A stretch of 23,390 nucleotides of DNA from Saccharofermentans sp. (GCA_024695565.1 JAILHX010000144.1:1-23390); one strand, 5' to 3'; counted from the stretch's first letter, positions 1 to 8,196 are shown. Notes: generated from the letters alone by a model not told the origin. Program-made: numbers and translations.

Positions 1-1
1 T

Positions 2-649
2 TCGGCTTGTCCCGGATTCGTCGCAGCATGGAATACCGTTCAGAGCTTCATCGAATCAGGCAATTCAAAGGTTGCTCTGTGCATCGGTTCAGAGTGCAAC
101 TCAAACTTTGCTAACTACGAGGACAGAGGAACATGCATCCTCTTCGGAGACGGCGCAGGCGCAGCAGTACTTAAGGCTGACGAGTCAGCAAAGAAAAACG
201 AATTCATCATGAGATCTTCCGGCGCAAGAGGCGGATGCCTCCACTGCGAAGCTGCAAGACAGCCTGACAGATGGGAAGAAGAGGGCTTCAAGACAGCTAC
301 ATCTTTCTATATGCAGGGAAGAGAAGTATTCAAGTTCGCAGTATCTGAAGTTCCGCAGATCATTAAAGACCTCGCAGAGAAGTTCAGCTTCGATCTTGAT
401 AAGGACGTAGATTATTACATCCTCCACCAGGCAAACGCGAGAATCATCGAGGCCACGGCAAAGAAGCTCGGCATCGAGAGAAGCAGATTCCCCATGAACA
501 TCATGAACTTCGGTAACGCTTCATCTGCGAGCATTCCCATGCTCCTTACCGAGATGAAGCAGGACGGAAGATTAAAGCCCGGCATGAAGCTCGTTATGGC
601 AAGCTTCGGTGCAGGTCTTACATGGGATGCAAATTACATTGTTTTCTAA
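2..649 (+). CDS. fabH: Beta-ketoacyl-ACP synthase III (FabH), 3' part
   Basis: This is the C-terminal 215 residues of ketoacyl-ACP synthase III, which condenses acetyl-CoA with malonyl-ACP to start fatty acid synthesis in the cytoplasm. The 5' end lies outside the window, and the reading frame is open from position 2. The three catalytic residues of the family are all visible: Cys in SACPGF (codon 8-10), His in LHQANARII (codon 425-427) and Asn in NFGNASSAS (codon 515-517). The closing segment, ASFGAGLTWDANYIVF, is the usual FabH C-terminus. The gene stands 30 bp before fabK on the same strand, so it is most likely the first gene visible in a fatty acid operon. In many Firmicutes acpP lies between fabH and fabK, but there is no room for it here. 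Confidence 0.95.
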   Translation, partial: SACPGFVAAWNTVQSFIESGNSKVALCIGSECNSNFANYEDRGTCILFGDGAGAAVLKADESAKKNEFIMRSSGARGGCLHCEAARQPDRWEEEGFKTATSFYMQGREVFKFAVSEVPQIIKDLAEKFSFDLDKDVDYYILHQANARIIEATAKKLGIERSRFPMNIMNFGNASSASIPMLLTEMKQDGRLKPGMKLVMASFGAGLTWDANYIVF

Positions 650-679
650 GGCAATTCGATAATCAAGGAGATTCACACC

Positions 680-1612
680 ATGACAAGAATTACAGATTTA
701 GTCGGAATCAAATATCCTATTTTCCAGGGCGGTATGGCATGGGTTGCAGACTGGCACATCGCAGCTGCAGTATCCGAGGCAGGCGGTCTTGGAATCATCG
801 GTGTCGGCGGTGCAGACGAGAACTGGCTCCGCGACCAGATCAAGAAGTGCCGTGAAGCTACGGATAAGCCGTTCGGCGTAAACCTCATGCTCATGAATCC
901 CAGAGCTCCTGAGATCGCAAAGGTCATTGCCGAGGAGAAGGTTAAGGTAGTTACCACAGGTGCAGGTTCACCTGAGAAGTATATGGATATGTGGAAAGAA
1001 GCAGGCATCATCGTTATTCCTGTTACAGCAGGCGTTGCTCTTGCCAAGAGAATGGAGCAGTGCGGTGCTGATGCAGTCATCGCAGAGGGCACGGAGTCCG
1101 GCGGACACATCGGCGAAGCTACAACGATGACATTGGTTCCCCAGGTCGTTGATGCTGTTTCAATTCCCGTTATCGCTGCAGGCGGTATCGCTGACGGCAG
1201 AGGCGTTGCGGCAAGCTTCATGCTCGGTGCCGAGGGCGTTCAGTGCGGAACTGTTTTCTGCGCATGCGACGAAGTAAATGTTCACCAGAATTACAAGGAT
1301 ATGGTCATCAAGGCAAAGGACAACTCAACAAGAGTTACCGGCAGATCCTACGGCCACCCTGTAAGACAGATAAGAAATGCCCTCTCCAACAAGTATCTTG
1401 AGATGGAGCAGAGCGGTGTTACTTTCGAAGAGCTCGAAGGACTTACCGTTGGAAGCCTTCGAAAAGCAGTAGTCGAGGGCGACACCAAGGAAGGCACATT
1501 CATGGCAGGACAGATCGCTGGTCTTGTCAAGGAAGTAAGACCTGCAAAGGTCATCATCGAATCGATGTTTGAAGAAGCAGACAGACTTTTAGGAAGGAAG
1601 CTCGAAGCATAA
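680..1612 (+). CDS. fabK: Enoyl-ACP reductase II (FabK), FMN-dependent
   Basis: This 310-residue protein is a TIM-barrel flavoprotein of the nitropropane dioxygenase-like family. It reduces trans-2-enoyl-ACP in the last step of each elongation cycle. Visible family features are the N-terminal YPIFQGGMAWV, the glycine-rich GGLGIIGVGG, the ESGGHIGE loop with His143 (equivalent to the active-site His144 of pneumococcal FabK), and the phosphate-binding IPVIAAGGIADG. The length is normal for FabK. The start is set by AAGGAG at 665-670, nine bases upstream of the ATG. The stop TAA shares one base with the fabD ATG (TAATG), which implies translational coupling. Enzymes of this family are generally insensitive to triclosan, unlike FabI; that property is known for the family and was not tested here. 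Confidence 0.95.
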   Translation: MTRITDLVGIKYPIFQGGMAWVADWHIAAAVSEAGGLGIIGVGGADENWLRDQIKKCREATDKPFGVNLMLMNPRAPEIAKVIAEEKVKVVTTGAGSPEKYMDMWKEAGIIVIPVTAGVALAKRMEQCGADAVIAEGTESGGHIGEATTMTLVPQVVDAVSIPVIAAGGIADGRGVAASFMLGAEGVQCGTVFCACDEVNVHQNYKDMVIKAKDNSTRVTGRSYGHPVRQIRNALSNKYLEMEQSGVTFEELEGLTVGSLRKAVVEGDTKEGTFMAGQIAGLVKEVRPAKVIIESMFEEADRLLGRKLEA

Positions 1613-2529
1613 TGAGTATAGCTTTTTGTTACCCGGGTCAGGGTGTTCAGCAGATCGGAATGGCAGAAGGATTCGTTAAGTCCGATGCACATTATTCCGA
1701 CATGATCGCAAAGGCATCCGAAGCATCCGGAATCGATATGGGAAAACTCCTTTTCGAGGAGAACGAAGAAATCAACATCACAGAGTACACACAGCCCGCT
1801 CTCGTTACGGCATGCTGCATCATCACTGATGCGCTTATCAAGGCAGGTGTTAAGCCTGACGTAACGGCAGGTCTCTCACTCGGTGAATACTGCAGCCTCT
1901 ATGTTGCAGGTGCTCTCGGATTCGAAGACGCAGTAAGACTTACAAGAACAAGAGGAAGACTCATGTCATCCGAAGTTCCTGCAGGCGAAGGCACGATGGC
2001 AGCGATCATCGGTCTTGATAAGGAGACCATCGAAGGCGTGATCGCTGATATCGACGGAGTCTGGTGCGCAAACTTCAACTGCCCCGGCCAGATCGTAATA
2101 ACAGGTAAGAAGGAAGCTGTTCTTGAGGCTATGCCCAGGCTCGCTGACGCAGGCGCTCTCAAGACTGTTGAGCTCAAGGTCTCAGGCCCGTTCCATTCAC
2201 CTCTTCTTAAGGGTGCAGGCGAGAAGCTCGGCAAAGAATTAGAAGGCGTTGAATTATCAGACCTCAAGATCCCTTATATCGCAAATGCAAATGCGAAGGT
2301 AATTACAGACAAGCATGAGATCAAAGGTCTTCTCGAAGCCCAGGTATCAAGCCCCGTTATGTGGGAGCAGACCCTCTATGAATTAGAGAAGATGGGCATC
2401 GATACCATCGTGGAAGTCGGTCCCGGCAGGACCATCGCGGGATTCGTCAGAAAGACAGTCTCATCGATCAGAGTTATCGGTGTATCAACACCTGAAGATA
2501 TAGACACTCTACTAGAAAAGCTCGGCTGA
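1612..2529 (+). CDS. fabD: Malonyl-CoA:ACP transacylase (FabD)
   Basis: FabD moves malonyl groups from CoA to acyl carrier protein and so supplies the extender unit for FabH and FabF. The 305-residue protein starts with the FCYPGQGVQ motif. It carries the nucleophile elbow GLSLGEY with Ser89 and the partner His195 in GPFHSPLL. The position before the nucleophile is Leu instead of the His of the E. coli GHSLGEY motif, a common variant. The length is normal (about 300-310). The start overlaps the fabK stop by one base, and no strong separate Shine-Dalgarno is needed if re-initiation occurs. It is followed after 18 bp by fabG. Confidence 0.95.
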   Translation: MSIAFCYPGQGVQQIGMAEGFVKSDAHYSDMIAKASEASGIDMGKLLFEENEEINITEYTQPALVTACCIITDALIKAGVKPDVTAGLSLGEYCSLYVAGALGFEDAVRLTRTRGRLMSSEVPAGEGTMAAIIGLDKETIEGVIADIDGVWCANFNCPGQIVITGKKEAVLEAMPRLADAGALKTVELKVSGPFHSPLLKGAGEKLGKELEGVELSDLKIPYIANANAKVITDKHEIKGLLEAQVSSPVMWEQTLYELEKMGIDTIVEVGPGRTIAGFVRKTVSSIRVIGVSTPEDIDTLLEKLG

Positions 2530-2547
2530 TTTAAGGAGGAAAAGATC

Positions 2548-3294
2548 ATGTCAGACAATACAAGAAAAACAGCAATCGTTACAGGCGCTTCCAGAGGCAT
2601 CGGCAAGGCCATCGCTCTTAAGCTTGCAAAGAGCGGATACAACATCGCTATCGTTGATGCATGCCCCCTCGAGATGAGCAAAGAAGCTGAGAACGAAGTT
2701 AAGGCTCTCGGCGTAGACGCCAAGGCATATGAGTGCAACGTTGCGGATTTTGACAAGGTAGCAGAGACAGTTGCACAGATCAACGAAGACTTCGGCGGCA
2801 TCTACATCCTCGTAAATAACGCAGGCATCACAAGAGACGGACTCCTTCTCAAGATGACAGAAGAGAACTTCGATCTTGTCATCGCAGTTAACCTCAAGGG
2901 CACATTCAACTTCATCAAGCACACAACTCCTTACATGATGAAGAAGAAGGAAGGAAGAGTCGTAAGCATTTCTTCCATCGTTGGCATCGAGGGCCAGGCA
3001 GGCCAGGTCAACTACTCAGCATCTAAAGCAGGCATCATCGGTATCACAAAGTCCGCAGCAAGAGAGTACGCATCAAGAAACATCACATTCAATGCGATCG
3101 CTCCCGGCTATGTTGAGACACCCATGACTGCAGTTCTTACTGACAAGCAGAAGGAAGCGATCTTCGATCTTATCCCTCTCAAGAGATACGGTCAGCCCGA
3201 AGACATCGCTAACGCAGTCAACTTCCTCTGCTCTGAAGATGCTTCTTACATCACAGGTCAGGTTCTTTCCGTTGACGGCGGAATGCATATGTAA
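2548..3294 (+). CDS. fabG: 3-oxoacyl-ACP reductase (FabG)
   Basis: This is a 248-residue short-chain dehydrogenase/reductase that reduces 3-ketoacyl-ACP with NADPH. The cofactor loop TGASRGIG lies at residues 12-19, NNAG at 90-93, and the catalytic Ser143, Tyr156 and Lys160 sit in SISSIVG and YSASK. The C-terminal GQVLSVDGG is typical of FabG. The start has a strong Shine-Dalgarno (AAGGAGG, 2533-2539). Its position between fabD and fabF supports the fatty acid role over other members of this large family. The 55-bp gap to fabF contains a small hairpin, listed separately. Confidence 0.95.
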   Translation: MSDNTRKTAIVTGASRGIGKAIALKLAKSGYNIAIVDACPLEMSKEAENEVKALGVDAKAYECNVADFDKVAETVAQINEDFGGIYILVNNAGITRDGLLLKMTEENFDLVIAVNLKGTFNFIKHTTPYMMKKKEGRVVSISSIVGIEGQAGQVNYSASKAGIIGITKSAAREYASRNITFNAIAPGYVETPMTAVLTDKQKEAIFDLIPLKRYGQPEDIANAVNFLCSEDASYITGQVLSVDGGMHM

Positions 3295-3298
3295 TCAA

Positions 3299-3320
3299 TG
3301 ATGCTTTTTGGGGAGCATCA
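3299..3320 (+). other. Small hairpin between fabG and fabF
   Basis: TGATGCT (3299-3305) and AGCATCA (3314-3320) form a perfect 7-bp stem with an 8-base loop TTTTGGGG. No U-run follows, so it is not a standard intrinsic terminator. It could be an mRNA processing or stability element in the fatty acid operon, or chance. Its role is not shown by the sequence. Confidence 0.4.
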
Positions 3321-3349
3321 CGAAAATAAACACTAACGGAGATTTATAA

Positions 3350-4582
3350 ATGGCAAACAGAGTCGTAGTAACCGGCATGGGTGCGATCACCCCGCTGGGT
3401 AACAACGTTGAGACTTTTTGGGAAGGTCTTAAGAAGGGTAAGGCGGCAACAGGCCCGATTACCAAGTTCGATGCAAGCAATTCCAAGGTAAAGCTTGCCT
3501 GTGAGGTCAAGGGCTTCGAAGCCACGGATTATATGGACTTCAAGACAATGAAGCGTATGGAACCCTTCGCTCACTTTGCAGTAGCAGCAGCTAAGGAAGC
3601 TATCGAGCAGTCCGGTCTTGATATGGAGAAGGAAGATCCCTACAGAGTAGGCGTCATCGTCAGCTCCGGTATCGGTTCAATGCAGGCTCACGAGAGAGAG
3701 CAGATCAGATACGAGAAGTCCGGCAAGATCGCTCCCATGTACATCCCTATGATGATCGCCAACATGGCATCGGCAAACATCGCCATCATGTATGGAATGA
3801 AGGGTATCAACACTTGCGTAGTTACAGCCTGCGCTACAGGTCTTCACTCGATCGGCGATGCTTTCAAGGCAGTCAAGTACGGTGATGCAGACGTCATGAT
3901 CACGGGCGGATGCGAAGCAGCCGTATGTAAGACAGGCGTTCAGGGATTTGCGGCTCTTACGGCGCTTTCCACAAACGATGATCCCGAGACAGCTTCCAGA
4001 CCGTTTGATAAGGACAGAGACGGATTCGTTATCGGTGAAGGCTCAGGCGTCCTCGTTATCGAATCTTACGATCACGCAAAGGCAAGAGGCGCCAACATCC
4101 TCGCAGAGCTTGTAGGTTACGGTGCAACATGCGATGCATATCACATCACTTCACCCGCTGAAGACGGAAGCGGCGCAGGCATGGCAATGATCATCGCGAT
4201 GAAGGAAGCAGGCATCAAGCCTTCCGATATCGACTACATCAACGCTCACGGAACATCGACTCACCACAACGATCTTTTCGAGACACGCGCAATGAAGTAT
4301 GCGTTCAAGGAAGATATCAATAACATCTCGATCAACTCAACAAAGTCCATGATCGGCCACGTCCTTGGCGGTGCCGGCGGCGTTGAGCTCATCACATGCG
4401 TCAAGTCGATCCAGGACGGATTCGTTCACGTTACTGCAGGCTCGAAGGAGTCTGAAGGCGAGATGGACTTAGATTACACCTTTATCGAACCGAAGAATCG
4501 CGATATAGTTTATGCTATGACAAACAACTTGGGCTTCGGCGGACACAACGCTTCACTTATTGTTAAGAAGTTCGAAGAATAA
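3350..4582 (+). CDS. fabF: Beta-ketoacyl-ACP synthase II (FabF)
   Basis: FabF carries out the elongating condensation of acyl-ACP with malonyl-ACP. The 410-residue protein has the complete Cys-His-His set of the KAS I/II thiolase fold: Cys161 in TACATG, His300 in NAHGTST and His337 in GHVLGGAGG, with the conserved Lys332 in STKSM. The N-terminal VVVTGMGAITPLG is typical. The length matches FabF (about 410-415). The ATG is preceded by a moderate CGGAGAT site at 3338-3344. It lies between fabG and fabZ in the same orientation and is probably cotranscribed with both, with a 14-bp gap to fabZ. Confidence 0.95.
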   Translation: MANRVVVTGMGAITPLGNNVETFWEGLKKGKAATGPITKFDASNSKVKLACEVKGFEATDYMDFKTMKRMEPFAHFAVAAAKEAIEQSGLDMEKEDPYRVGVIVSSGIGSMQAHEREQIRYEKSGKIAPMYIPMMIANMASANIAIMYGMKGINTCVVTACATGLHSIGDAFKAVKYGDADVMITGGCEAAVCKTGVQGFAALTALSTNDDPETASRPFDKDRDGFVIGEGSGVLVIESYDHAKARGANILAELVGYGATCDAYHITSPAEDGSGAGMAMIIAMKEAGIKPSDIDYINAHGTSTHHNDLFETRAMKYAFKEDINNISINSTKSMIGHVLGGAGGVELITCVKSIQDGFVHVTAGSKESEGEMDLDYTFIEPKNRDIVYAMTNNLGFGGHNASLIVKKFEE

Positions 4583-4596
4583 GGAGGATCCTAATA

Positions 4597-5037
4597 ATGG
4601 CTAATGCGCTTACCACAACTGAGATCATGGAGATCATTCCCCACAGACACCCCTTCCTTCTCATTGACAAGGTAGAGGATTACCAGCCGGGTGAATACTG
4701 CATCGCTTACAAGAACTTCACATACGATGAGTATTTCTTCAGAGGACACTTCCCTGAGATGCCTATCGTTCCCGGAGTCATCACAGTTGAAGCCCTTGCA
4801 CAGGCAGGCGCAGTTGCTATCCTCTCCAGAGAGGACTTCAAGGGTAAGATCGCTGTTTTCGCAGGCATCGACAAGTGCAAGTTCAAGCAGGCCGTCGTTC
4901 CCGGCGACACAGTAAGACTTGAGACAAGGATCACGGCAGTCAAGGGTCCCGTAGGTCTTGGCGAAGCAACCGCAACAGTTAACGGCAAGGTCGCAGTTCA
5001 GGCAACACTGAAGTTTGCTATCCTTACTAATTCGTAA
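4597..5037 (+). CDS. fabZ: 3-hydroxyacyl-ACP dehydratase (FabZ)
   Basis: This 146-residue hot-dog-fold protein dehydrates 3-hydroxyacyl-ACP to the trans-2-enoyl form used by FabK. IPHRHPFLLID near residues 14-24 is the FabZ signature, with catalytic His51 in FRGHFPEMP and Glu65 in ITVEALAQAGA. The start follows AAGGAGGA (4582-4589) at good spacing. Two stop codons occur in a row (TAA TAG, 5035-5040), and a strong terminator begins 25 bases later, so fabZ is the last gene of this operon. The accBCDA genes that often follow fabZ in Firmicutes are absent here. There is no sign of a FabA-type isomerase. Confidence 0.95.
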   Translation: MANALTTTEIMEIIPHRHPFLLIDKVEDYQPGEYCIAYKNFTYDEYFFRGHFPEMPIVPGVITVEALAQAGAVAILSREDFKGKIAVFAGIDKCKFKQAVVPGDTVRLETRITAVKGPVGLGEATATVNGKVAVQATLKFAILTNS

Positions 5038-5062
5038 TAGCTGAAATTTATGAGTACCTGAG

Positions 5063-5107
5063 GGCTGTCTCATGAGCGGGTCTGCCGCTTGTGAGACGGC
5101 CTTTTTT
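5063..5107 (+). terminator. Intrinsic terminator of the fab operon
   Basis: A long hairpin runs 5063-5101. The outer arm GGCTGTCTCA pairs with TGAGACGGCC (one G-U pair), followed inward by two wobble pairs and a perfect AGCGG/CCGCT stem with the loop GTCTG. Six T residues follow (5102-5107). It ends transcription after fabZ. Confidence 0.92.
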
Positions 5108-5130
5108 GTCTGCTCGAAAAGCATCTCCGG

Positions 5131-5283
5131 CTTATGCCGTACATTCACCTATAGAACAACGTTTTGTACACACGTTTGTACAACACCCGCCTTACTTTTG
5201 CTGTACATATGCCCGGGAAACAACGTTTTGTACACACATTTGTACAACACCCGCCGTGCTTTTGCTGTACATATGCCGGGAAA
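5131..5283. repeat. Tandem repeat of about 64 bp with TGTACA palindromes
   Basis: Two near-identical units stand head to tail. Unit 1 covers 5157-5220 and unit 2 covers 5221-5283; they differ by three substitutions and one base in a C-run. A degenerate partial copy precedes them (about 5131-5156, with GCCGTACAT). The palindrome TGTACA occurs at 5165, 5177, 5202, 5229, 5241 and 5266, giving the same 12- and 25-base spacings in both units. The second TGTACA of each unit is flanked to give TTGTACAA. No spacer sequences or cas genes are present, so this is not a CRISPR array. The region lies between the fab terminator and the promoter of the macro-domain gene. It could be an array of protein binding sites, a dispersed repeat element or a structured RNA; the sequence does not decide. 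Confidence 0.85.
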
Positions 5284-5327
5284 ACATCGCAATAGGAACC
5301 ACTCAGATCTGATGCAGTCCTTATTCC

Positions 5328-5357
5328 TTGATTAATAAGTCCATGAAGCATTAGAAT
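5328..5357 (+). promoter_or_regulatory. Putative promoter of the macro-domain/GH3 unit
   Basis: TTGATT (5328-5333) and TAGAAT (5352-5357) are separated by 18 bp and match the SigA consensus at 4/6 and 5/6 positions. Transcription would start near 5364, about 24 bases before the ATG of the macro-domain gene, just downstream of the TGTACA repeats. Confidence 0.5.
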
Positions 5358-5387
5358 CTTATCAGCAGAGTCCAGAGGAGGTTATCT

Positions 5388-5900
5388 ATGAGCAGCATCA
5401 ATATCCAAAAGGTAAGTATCACAAAGTTTACTGCTGATGCAGTCGTTAATGCTGCGAATTCAGGCCTTTGGGAAGGGGGCGGCGTGTGCGGGTTTATCTT
5501 CCGTGACGCAGGTTCCACTGACATGACCAGGGCATGTGATGCCATCGGTCACTGCGATGTCGGTTCGGCTGTCATCACTCCCGGATTCAGGCTTCCTGCC
5601 AAATACGTCATTCATGCAGTCGGCCCGAGGTGGAGCGGCGGCAGCAATAATGAGCCGGAACTGCTTTACAGTGCATATATGTCTTCACTTAAAGTGGCAA
5701 AAGAGAACGGCATCCATTCGATTGGATTCCCCCTGATCTCAGCAGGAATCTTCGGTTATCCGCTCGAAGGCGCATGGGAGCGGGCAGTCACTGCGTGCAG
5801 AGATTTTATAAACAGCAACCCTGATTACGATATTGCCATTACTTTCTGCGTCCTCGATGACCGCATCATGGAGACGGGAAAGAGGATACTTGAGACTTAA
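5388..5900 (+). CDS. Macro-domain protein, YmdB/MacroD-like
   Basis: This 170-residue protein is a single macro domain. Family members bind ADP-ribose, and many remove ADP-ribose from proteins or deacetylate O-acetyl-ADP-ribose. The ADP-ribose pocket is recognisable: VVNAAN (Asn24 aligns with Asn25 of E. coli YmdB), the glycine-rich WEGGGV, YVIHAVGPRW and the phosphate loop ISAGIFGYP. At the position of the YmdB catalytic Asp35 this protein has Cys34 (GGGVCG instead of GGGVDG), so hydrolase activity by the standard mechanism is doubtful. The start has a strong GAGGAGG site (5375-5381). The gene is followed after 16 bp by a GH3 enzyme and is probably cotranscribed with it. The name should stay at domain level. 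Confidence 0.88.
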   Translation: MSSINIQKVSITKFTADAVVNAANSGLWEGGGVCGFIFRDAGSTDMTRACDAIGHCDVGSAVITPGFRLPAKYVIHAVGPRWSGGSNNEPELLYSAYMSSLKVAKENGIHSIGFPLISAGIFGYPLEGAWERAVTACRDFINSNPDYDIAITFCVLDDRIMETGKRILET

Positions 5901-5916
5901 GGACGGGCCCCAAGCT

Positions 5917-8196
5917 ATGAATACAAAAAGATTCCTCAATAAAATGACCGTTGCCGATAAGGCGAGACTTCTTTGCGGTACAACGTCTTTTTCCATCGGC
6001 GGATTTGAATCTGCTGCAGGTCCCATCCCCGAGCTCAACATGCAGGACGGCGGCACGGGCATCAATTACGAGCAGCTGTTCACATATTTCCACACCGATA
6101 TCTCCGGGGACTATTCTCCCGAAGAGATCGACAACGTTATGCACTATTTCTATGAGGATACCAGGCTCTCGAAAAGGGAAACCGAGCTTCGCGACAAACT
6201 CCAGACCAAGCTCACTGAATACCGCTGCGGAATAGATGCTGCGCCCGGATGTTATCCGCCGGGGATCCTGCTCGCTTCAACTTGGGATCCCAAGACTGTC
6301 TACGAGACAGGCAGGGCTCTCGGAATGGAAGCTGCCTTATACCGCCTCGGCGTTCTTCTCGGTTCTCCCAACGTCAACATCTTAAGAGATCCCCGATGCG
6401 GCAGGTTCTTCGAAGGTTATTCCGAAGACCCGTTCCTTGCAAAGACCCTCGCGCCCGAGATGTGCAGAGGCGTTGAGTCATTAGGCGCCGCAGCGAACGT
6501 TAAGCACTTTGCGTGCAACAATCTGGAGATCAACAGAAACGTTATAAATGAACTTGTAAGGGAGCGTGCGTTAAGGGAGATATATTTCCCGGCATTTGAA
6601 GCGTGCAGCAAAGTGGCGTCGACCCTCATGACTTCTTATCCTGCGGTCAACGGCAGGCCATGCTGCGAGAATTCATGGCTGCTCAAAGATGTCTTAAGAA
6701 AAGACTGGGGATATAAGGGCGTCACGGTTACGGACTGGAGCGCGTGCCTTGGCAGGACGGGTGATTCTGCTGCGAGCGGACAGGACCTCTTCATGCCAGG
6801 TCCCTGGGATCCTTCTGACATCGTAAAGGCAACAGAAGACGGAAGGTTAGCAATTAATGACCTTGATGAAGCAGCATTAAGGATCCTCGAGCTGATCGAC
6901 TGCTTTGCAGATGTTAAGGCACCTGAAGGATTAACGTCAGCCAAATATAAGAGCGCAGGCGATAAGGCTGCGTACAAGGCAGCAGCTGAAGGTATCGTCA
7001 TGCTTAAGAATAACGGCGCTCTGCCTCTTAAGAAGAATTCAAAGGTCGTGTTCTTCAAGAACCACCCTGACCGTTTCAAAGACTACGGCGCAGGCAGCGC
7101 ACAGGTATTTACCGACAGAACAACGGTCCTGTCTTCTGAACTGGATAACGTAGTGTGGGATGACATGGATAGTTTCCGCAAGGGCGCGACTGCAATAGTT
7201 ATTGAGACGCTCGATTCCCGCGAAGGCTCTGACAGACCTGATCTTAAGATGAATAAGAAGACGGTGTCGCTTATAAGAAATCTCGCAAAGGATAAGGGCA
7301 GGGGCAAGATCTGCCTGATACTTAATGTCCCGGGTCCCGTCGAGCTGGACGGAATAGAGGATGTGGCAGATTCAATATTTGCAGTGTTCTATCCCGGCAT
7401 GATGGGCGGCAGGGCCATGGCAGATATCCTGACCGGCAGGGTAAATCCGTCGGGGGCACTGACATGTACGTTCCCAAAGTCTTATAAGGATACGCCCGCT
7501 TACTTAAGTTATCCCGACAGCAATACCTGCACATATGGAGAGGGTATCTATGTCGGATACAGAGGTTACATGAAGCGCGATGTTAAGCCCCTCTATCCGT
7601 TCGGTTACGGCCTGTCGTATTCGAAGTTTGCCGTAAAAGACATATCATCATCTAAGAAGGGCAGCAAGGTAAGCGTCTCGGCAGTTATCTCGAACAAGAG
7701 CAAGCTTGACGGCAAGGCCATAGTCCAGCTCTATGTCTCCAAGACTATGCCTGTTACGCCCCGTGAACCTGTGAGGCTTGTGGGGTTCTCGAAAACATTG
7801 ATAAAGGCTGATGACAGTAAGAAGGTGACGGTATCATTTGACGAGGACGAACTTGCATACTTTGATGAAGGCTATGGCAAGTTCCTCATAGAAGGAGGTA
7901 AGTACGAACTGTTCTTAAGTGTCAGGGGCGTGCTGGACCTGATCCCTGCGGGAAGCATATATGTTGAAGGTTCAGAAGAACTGAGGTGCGGACCTGAGTG
8001 GACGTTCGGTCATATAGCAGAGTATGAAGACCTCGTTGCCGCGCTGCGCAAAGACTGTGAAGAGGCGGGTCTGGACTTCATGGTTTTCGTATCCATGGTC
8101 AGATATACGCCGAATAAGAAGCTTTGCGAGGTATGTCCGGACACATCGTTACTGAAGAACTTCCTTGCGGCAGCAGGAAGGTTTAAGCCCGGATAA
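5917..8196 (+). CDS. Glycoside hydrolase family 3 (beta-glucosidase-like)
   Basis: This is a 759-residue family 3 glycosidase with no signal peptide, so it is predicted to be cytoplasmic and to act on imported oligosaccharides. The N-terminal barrel carries KHFACN (196-201) and the nucleophile Asp273 in VTVTDWSA. The second domain has the likely acid/base Glu436 in SREGSDRPDL. PFGYGLSY marks the entry into a fibronectin III-like domain (about 570-670). Two features stand out: an extra helical stretch around residues 50-105, and a tail of about 75 residues after the FnIII-like domain. I chose ATG 5917 because TAAGGA (5898-5903) lies upstream, although at long spacing, and homology begins there. 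An in-frame ATG at 5833 would overlap the macro-domain gene and adds unrelated residues. The exact substrate cannot be read from sequence. Confidence 0.92.
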   Translation: MNTKRFLNKMTVADKARLLCGTTSFSIGGFESAAGPIPELNMQDGGTGINYEQLFTYFHTDISGDYSPEEIDNVMHYFYEDTRLSKRETELRDKLQTKLTEYRCGIDAAPGCYPPGILLASTWDPKTVYETGRALGMEAALYRLGVLLGSPNVNILRDPRCGRFFEGYSEDPFLAKTLAPEMCRGVESLGAAANVKHFACNNLEINRNVINELVRERALREIYFPAFEACSKVASTLMTSYPAVNGRPCCENSWLLKDVLRKDWGYKGVTVTDWSACLGRTGDSAASGQDLFMPGPWDPSDIVKATEDGRLAINDLDEAALRILELIDCFADVKAPEGLTSAKYKSAGDKAAYKAAAEGIVMLKNNGALPLKKNSKVVFFKNHPDRFKDYGAGSAQVFTDRTTVLSSELDNVVWDDMDSFRKGATAIVIETLDSREGSDRPDLKMNKKTVSLIRNLAKDKGRGKICLILNVPGPVELDGIEDVADSIFAVFYPGMMGGRAMADILTGRVNPSGALTCTFPKSYKDTPAYLSYPDSNTCTYGEGIYVGYRGYMKRDVKPLYPFGYGLSYSKFAVKDISSSKKGSKVSVSAVISNKSKLDGKAIVQLYVSKTMPVTPREPVRLVGFSKTLIKADDSKKVTVSFDEDELAYFDEGYGKFLIEGGKYELFLSVRGVLDLIPAGSIYVEGSEELRCGPEWTFGHIAEYEDLVAALRKDCEEAGLDFMVFVSMVRYTPNKKLCEVCPDTSLLKNFLAAAGRFKPG

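Noticed and set aside
673..1221. Minus-strand open frame opposite fabK
   Set aside because: It is the shadow of a well-supported gene and shows no recognisable motif or start site.
5157..5283. Possible CRISPR array
   Set aside because: The units are contiguous with no spacers, only two full copies exist, and no cas genes are nearby.
5072..5351. Short open frames on both strands across the TGTACA repeat
   Set aside because: They run through the terminator and the tandem repeat, have no ribosome binding site and encode repeat-derived, low-quality peptides.
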